From positions 1-10,139 of the forward strand of contig JAUVMD010000018.1 in assembly GCA_030600405.1 (NCBI GenBank): DNA of 10,139 nucleotides, in the 5' to 3' direction. Origin of the DNA: Nitrospirota bacterium (GTDB taxonomy: Bacteria > Nitrospinota > Nitrospinia > Nitrospinales > Nitrospinaceae). Each line of letters opens with the position of its first letter. Within the stretch, counting starts at the first letter, position 1. The notes under the pieces were generated by a model, which worked only from the letters and a program-made list of their open reading frames with translations, had not been told where the DNA came from and made no database searches. The position numbers were made by a program, and so were the translations under genes. Shown one piece after another: positions 7,506-10,139 of this stretch.

Positions 7506-7607
7506 AACTTGGTCCGTAAGCAAAGGTACCCCTCCTTCCTTTGTCCCCGGTCCTTGGCCAAGGACCGGGGGCGGACCGTTAAATTTGATGCAAGGACGAG
7601 CTTTTGA
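7503..7607 (+). CDS. Possible 34-residue leader ORF before ddl (speculative)
   Basis: An ATG at 7503 opens 34 codons that end at a TGA at 7605-7607, overlapping the TTG start of ddl (7604-7606) in the sequence TTGA. The peptide would begin MNLVRKQRYPSF, be strongly basic, and have no recognisable domain. GGAAA at 7493-7497 is a weak possible ribosome site 5 bases upstream. The ORF runs right through the palindromic element, so its codons are constrained by that structure rather than looking protein-like. The stop-start overlap would suit translational coupling to ddl, but open frames of this length are common by chance in GC-rich DNA. I consider it more likely non-coding. Confidence 0.15.
   Translation: MNLVRKQRYPSFLCPRSLAKDRGRTVKFDARTSF
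7506..7580 (+). other. Structured inverted-repeat element in the murB-ddl spacer
   Basis: This part of the 136-base spacer between murB (stop 7467) and ddl (start 7604) is built of nested inverted repeats. The outer arms are AAC-TT-GGTCCG (7506-7516) and CGGACC-GTT (7572-7580), which pair except for a TT bulge. Inside them are CAAAGG (7521-7526) with CCTTTG (7538-7543), and the perfect palindrome 7545-7570. As RNA this would fold into a compact three-way junction. It also resembles a short insertion with terminal inverted repeats. No T-run follows closely enough for a convincing intrinsic terminator. The bases from 7468 to about 7494 hold nothing I recognise. Possible identities are a small non-autonomous repeat element, an mRNA processing or stability structure, or a cis-regulator of ddl. 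The sequence does not decide between them. Confidence 0.6.
7545..7570 (+). repeat. 26-bp perfect palindrome upstream of ddl
   Basis: The arm CCCCGGTCCTTGG is followed immediately by its exact reverse complement, with no spacer. In RNA it would form an 11-bp GC-rich stem with a GGCC loop, and can be lengthened by a few G-C, A-U and G-U pairs outside (7540-7544 with 7571-7575) if the neighbouring stems are not formed. As DNA it is a symmetric site that a dimeric protein could bind. It is the longest perfect inverted repeat I noticed in the window. Confidence 0.85.
7581..7590 (+). repeat. Right copy of the flanking direct repeat
   Basis: AAATTTGATG repeats the left flank at 7495-7505 with one T fewer. 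AAATTT is also self-complementary, so the two flanks could pair and extend the RNA stem. This offers an alternative to a target-site duplication. Confidence 0.45.
7592..7606 (+). promoter_or_regulatory. Ribosome binding site and TTG start of ddl
   Basis: AAGGA at 7592-7596 stands 7 bases before the TTG at 7604. No in-frame ATG or GTG lies before the first conserved Ddl residues, and the ATG at 7588 is out of frame. The TTG is therefore the best start. TTG starts are usually weak, which may limit ddl expression. Confidence 0.75.
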
Positions 7608-8524
7608 AGTCGTTGAAACAAAAAACCATCGGCGTGTTGATGGGGGGACTTTCCCCGGAGCGGGAAGTTTCGTTGACTTCCGGCAAGGAAATCTTCAAAG
7701 CCATCCAGAGCAAAGGATTGAATGCTGAAATGATCGACGTGGACCACAACATCGGCGCCACCCTGGCGGAGCGAAAGATCGATCTGGCCTGCATCGCATT
7801 GCATGGCACCTGGGGTGAAGACGGCACGATTCAGGGAGTTCTGGAATACCTCAAAATCCCTTACACCGGCTCGGGTGTTCTGGCAAGCGCCATCGCGTAC
7901 AACAAGGTGGTGTCCAAGGAGATATTCATGGAACGCGGCATTCCCACGGCTCCATATCAGGTGATCACCGTCGAAGATCGGGGCCGGGTGAAAAGAACAT
8001 TGGATTTGCCGGTGGTGGTGAAACCGGCCGACCAGGGATCAAGCATCGGCATCAGCATTGTCCGCACGGAATCCCAATGGGGAACGGCACTCGACAAAGC
8101 ATTCGACGTTTCGGAGGAAATCCTTATCGAACAATTCATCGAAGGCAAACTGCTGGCGGTAGGCATGAACGGACCGCAACCCATGCCGATCGTGGAGATC
8201 GTCCCCAAATCGGGTTTTTATGATTACGAAGCGAAATACACCGAGGGCAAAACAGACTATGTGTGCCCGGCACAATTGACCCCGAAAGAAAAACAACGGT
8301 GCGAGGAGGTATCAGTCCGGGTATTCAAGGCCCTCAAAGGCAGGGGGTTCCCGCGCGTGGATGTGATTCTGGACAAGAGCACTCCTTACGTCCTCGAAAT
8401 GAACACCATACCGGGTATGACGCCGACCAGCCTGCTTCCCATGGCGGCGCGTCAGGCCGGTCTGGAATTCGACGACTTGGTGATCGAAATTTTGAAAAAC
8501 GCACAGTTGGATTACAAAAACTAG
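7604..8524 (+). CDS. ddl: Ddl, D-alanine--D-alanine ligase
   Basis: Ddl is the cytoplasmic ATP-grasp enzyme that joins two D-alanines to make the dipeptide used by MurF. Its 306 residues match the DdlB-type enzymes found in dcw clusters. Motifs in order are GGLSPEREVSLTSG (14-27), with the glutamate that binds the first D-Ala; HGTWGEDGTIQG (67-78); YTGSGVLASAIAYNK (87-101); the ATP-binding strand VVVKPADQGSSIGIS (137-151); the omega-loop YDYEAKYTEGKTDYVCPAQL (206-225); RVDVILD (251-257); and the metal and D-Ala region LEMNTIPGMTPTSLLPMAARQAG (264-286, quoted in part: EMNTIPGMT, PMAARQAG). All core catalytic positions appear present. It starts with TTG, preceded by a good AAGGA. It follows an unusually long structured spacer, so it may be regulated separately from murB. 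ftsQ starts 6 bases after its stop. Confidence 0.96.
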   Translation: MKSLKQKTIGVLMGGLSPEREVSLTSGKEIFKAIQSKGLNAEMIDVDHNIGATLAERKIDLACIALHGTWGEDGTIQGVLEYLKIPYTGSGVLASAIAYNKVVSKEIFMERGIPTAPYQVITVEDRGRVKRTLDLPVVVKPADQGSSIGISIVRTESQWGTALDKAFDVSEEILIEQFIEGKLLAVGMNGPQPMPIVEIVPKSGFYDYEAKYTEGKTDYVCPAQLTPKEKQRCEEVSVRVFKALKGRGFPRVDVILDKSTPYVLEMNTIPGMTPTSLLPMAARQAGLEFDDLVIEILKNAQLDYKN

Positions 8525-8530
8525 AGAACG

Positions 8531-9442
8531 ATGATGGATTACACCTTGAACAAATCCAAAGGATCCCGCCTGAACTGGGGAGAGGTCCATACGCGCCAGC
8601 GGAAAAAACACAAACGTCCGAGCAAAGCTCTGAAAGGAGCCAAAACCAAATACTGCCAGACCGGTTTCCGGGATCTGGCTAAAACCTGGCTGGATGTGGT
8701 TGCCAAAGCGATCCTGGTCATGATCATGGTTTATGGGACGCTTCATGGATACCGGTTTGTCACCACCGCTCCGCAGTTCGCTGTGGCACAAATCAATTTC
8801 TCCGGCAACGAGAAGGTCAGCCTGCCCACCCTGGAAGGCATGGCCCAGCCGCTGATGGGTCAAAACATTTTCCAGCTCGATCTGCAGTCCATCACCGAGC
8901 GGTTCAAGGCAAACCCATGGATTGAAAATGTTTCCGCGGTTCGACGGTTACCCCGGGGAATTCGTATCGAGGTTCAGGAACGCGTTCCGTTTGCACGTAT
9001 CCAGTTGGGCAAAACCTATTTGATGGATCACTACGGAGTATTGATCGTTCCGGACAACAGAGAATACCCCGGGCTTCCCCTGATCACGGGAGTAAAGGTA
9101 CGCCGGGTGGAGCTGGGCAACGAAATCCCGGTAGCGGGAATTGTACCGGGATTGCAGGCTATGCATTTCATGAATCAACTGGGCGCATTTAAAAATGATC
9201 CCATTCAGAAATTTCATATGTCCAGTCCACGCAAGCTGGTATTCACCACCGGGAGCCGGGGGATCGATATCTATCTGGCGGTGGACCGGATTCAAGAAGG
9301 ATTTGAAAATTTAAAAATAATACTCGACGCCATGGATTCCAACCTCTCCGGGATTCATTACATCGACCTGTCCTTCAAGGACAAAGTGGTGGTCAAGCAA
9401 AACCGGATGGAACCACGGCGCGGGATCGTACACAAGATTTAA
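8531..9442 (+). CDS. ftsQ: FtsQ, divisome membrane protein with POTRA domain
   Basis: FtsQ (DivIB family) is a bitopic inner-membrane protein. With FtsB and FtsL it bridges the cytoplasmic divisome to the septal synthase FtsW-FtsI. The 303 residues show the family layout: a very basic cytoplasmic tail (1-52, with RQRKKHKRPSK at 22-32), one membrane segment (about 54-73), a POTRA domain (about 82-152: FAVAQINFSGNEKVSLPTL, GQNIFQLDL, NPWIENVSAVRRLPRGIRI, VQERVPFA), and the C-terminal FtsQ domain (about 155-290). Sequence conservation in this family is low, so the call rests on the POTRA pattern NPWIxxVxVxRxxP and on the position between ddl and ftsA. The tail is about twice as long as in E. coli FtsQ. 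Either of two adjacent ATGs, at 8531 or 8534, could start it, after AGAGAA. Confidence 0.93.
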   Translation: MMDYTLNKSKGSRLNWGEVHTRQRKKHKRPSKALKGAKTKYCQTGFRDLAKTWLDVVAKAILVMIMVYGTLHGYRFVTTAPQFAVAQINFSGNEKVSLPTLEGMAQPLMGQNIFQLDLQSITERFKANPWIENVSAVRRLPRGIRIEVQERVPFARIQLGKTYLMDHYGVLIVPDNREYPGLPLITGVKVRRVELGNEIPVAGIVPGLQAMHFMNQLGAFKNDPIQKFHMSSPRKLVFTTGSRGIDIYLAVDRIQEGFENLKIILDAMDSNLSGIHYIDLSFKDKVVVKQNRMEPRRGIVHKI

Positions 9443-9466
9443 CCGTTTTTCGAAAAGGGGACATAC

Positions 9467-10139
9467 ATGTCCAAAAAACAAAACTACATTGTCGGCCTGG
9501 ACATCGGCACAACTAAAATCTGTTGCATTATCGCGGAGATCACGCCCCAGGGCGAGATCGAAATCATCGGTCTCGGCCAGTCGCCCTCCCGCGGCTTGCG
9601 CAAGGGAGTCGTGGTCAATATCGACGGCACGGTCGAATCGATCCGGAGCGCGGTCGAGGAAGCGGAGTTGATGGCGGGAACGGAAATCGATTCCGTCTTC
9701 GTGGGCATCGCAGGCGGCCACATCAAGAGCATGAACAGCCACGGCATCATCGCGGTGAAGCACAAGGAAATCAACCACCACGATATTGACCGCGTTATTG
9801 AAGCGGCCAAGGCCATCGCCATCCCCTTGGACCGTGAGGTGATCCACGTCCTGCCGCAGGAATATATCGTGGACAACCAGGACGGCATCAAAACACCTCT
9901 CGGCATGGCGGGGATACGGCTGGAAGCCAAAGTGCACATCGTCACCGCCGCCGTCACCTCGGCGCAGAACATCGTCAAGTGCGTCAACAAGGCGGGGTTG
10001 GGGGTTCAAGACATCGTGCTGGAACAACTCGCTTCCAGCGAGGCCGTGCTCTCCAGCGATGAGAAGGAGCTGGGCGTGGCGTTGATCGATATCGGCGGCG
10101 GCACTTCAGACCTGGCGATTTTTTACCAGGGCGCGATCA
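9467..10139 (+). CDS. ftsA: FtsA, actin-like divisome protein (5' part only)
   Basis: FtsA is the actin-family ATPase that tethers FtsZ to the membrane and recruits later division proteins. The first 224 codons are present and the frame remains open at the window edge. The ATP-binding phosphate-1 motif GLDIGTTKICCIIAE lies at residues 10-24. Domain 1C is recognisable from SRGLRKGVVVNID (41-53) and VFVGIAGGHI (about 77-86), followed by the HVLPQEYIVDNQ segment and the phosphate-2 motif DIGGGTSDLAIF near the end of the visible part. The connect motifs and the C-terminal amphipathic membrane-targeting helix lie outside the window. The ATG at 9467 follows AAAAGGGG with 6 bases between, the strongest ribosome site seen here. 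It follows ftsQ by 24 bases. ftsZ is expected next downstream, by comparison with other dcw clusters. Confidence 0.96.
   Translation, partial: MSKKQNYIVGLDIGTTKICCIIAEITPQGEIEIIGLGQSPSRGLRKGVVVNIDGTVESIRSAVEEAELMAGTEIDSVFVGIAGGHIKSMNSHGIIAVKHKEINHHDIDRVIEAAKAIAIPLDREVIHVLPQEYIVDNQDGIKTPLGMAGIRLEAKVHIVTAAVTSAQNIVKCVNKAGLGVQDIVLEQLASSEAVLSSDEKELGVALIDIGGGTSDLAIFYQGAI

Noticed and set aside
7545..7590. Palindrome plus downstream AT-rich bases as an intrinsic terminator
   Set aside because: The bases after the stem are GCGGACCGTTAAATTT, with no continuous T-run directly after the hairpin. Downstream genes in the same direction also lack an obvious new promoter.
7448..7804. Minus-strand open frame crossing the murB-ddl spacer
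   Set aside because: It overlaps the conserved start of ddl and has no recognisable motif. The spacer part is explained by the palindromic element.
9443..9466. Possible hairpin TTTT/AAAA with CC/GG between ftsQ and ftsA that might cover the ftsA ribosome site
   Set aside because: The stem is short, AT-rich and bulged, so it is too weak to support a claim.
9311..10027. Minus-strand open frame (238 codons) opposite ftsQ and ftsA
   Set aside because: It is Asp, His and Val rich, the typical mirror of GC-rich coding DNA, and lies opposite clear FtsA ATP-binding motifs.
1..10139. Mobile elements, CRISPR arrays, tRNA or rRNA genes, defence or biosynthetic clusters
   Set aside because: None was seen. 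Apart from the murB-ddl spacer, the window is a continuous run of conserved dcw genes.

Overview
The window lies entirely inside a division and cell wall (dcw) gene cluster. Ten genes run in the same direction on the + strand: the 3' end of murF, then mraY, murD, ftsW, murG, murC, murB, ddl, ftsQ and the 5' part of ftsA. This order is the classical Gram-negative dcw arrangement, with murB and ddl between murC and ftsQ. The moderately GC-rich sequence, the use of GTG (murD, ftsW) and TTG (ddl) starts, and the protein sequences fit a Gram-negative, deltaproteobacteria-like or Nitrospinota-like bacterium. That taxonomic guess is an inference from gene order and general resemblance only. I saw no diagnostic marker.

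Layout. Positions 1-252 hold the end of murF. From 261 to 4954 come mraY, murD, ftsW and murG, with gaps of 3 to 55 bases. murC (4996-6405) is followed by about 135 bases before the homology-supported start of murB (6541-7467). That stretch stays open in the murB frame and carries a small hairpin. Between murB and ddl (TTG start at 7604) is a 136-base spacer, the only clearly non-protein-like structured region in the window. It contains a 26-bp perfect palindrome and an upstream stem, both nested inside an outer inverted repeat, and the whole is flanked by near-identical AAATTTTGATG/AAATTTGATG direct repeats. ddl, ftsQ and ftsA follow with short gaps.

How the genes work together. MurF and Ddl supply and attach D-Ala-D-Ala. 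MurB, MurC and MurD make UDP-MurNAc and add the first two stem-peptide residues. MraY and MurG build lipid I and lipid II at the inner membrane. FtsW polymerises lipid II at the septum. FtsQ and FtsA are divisome proteins that link this synthesis to the FtsZ ring. Same-strand packing suggests one or a few long transcripts. I saw no convincing promoter or intrinsic terminator.

I found no new multi-gene system. The most notable item is the structured element at 7506-7580, which could be a small mobile or repeat element or a cis-acting RNA in front of ddl. Lesser points are the uncertain N-terminus of MurB, an altered HN motif in MurD, and a 34-codon ORF whose stop overlaps the ddl start.
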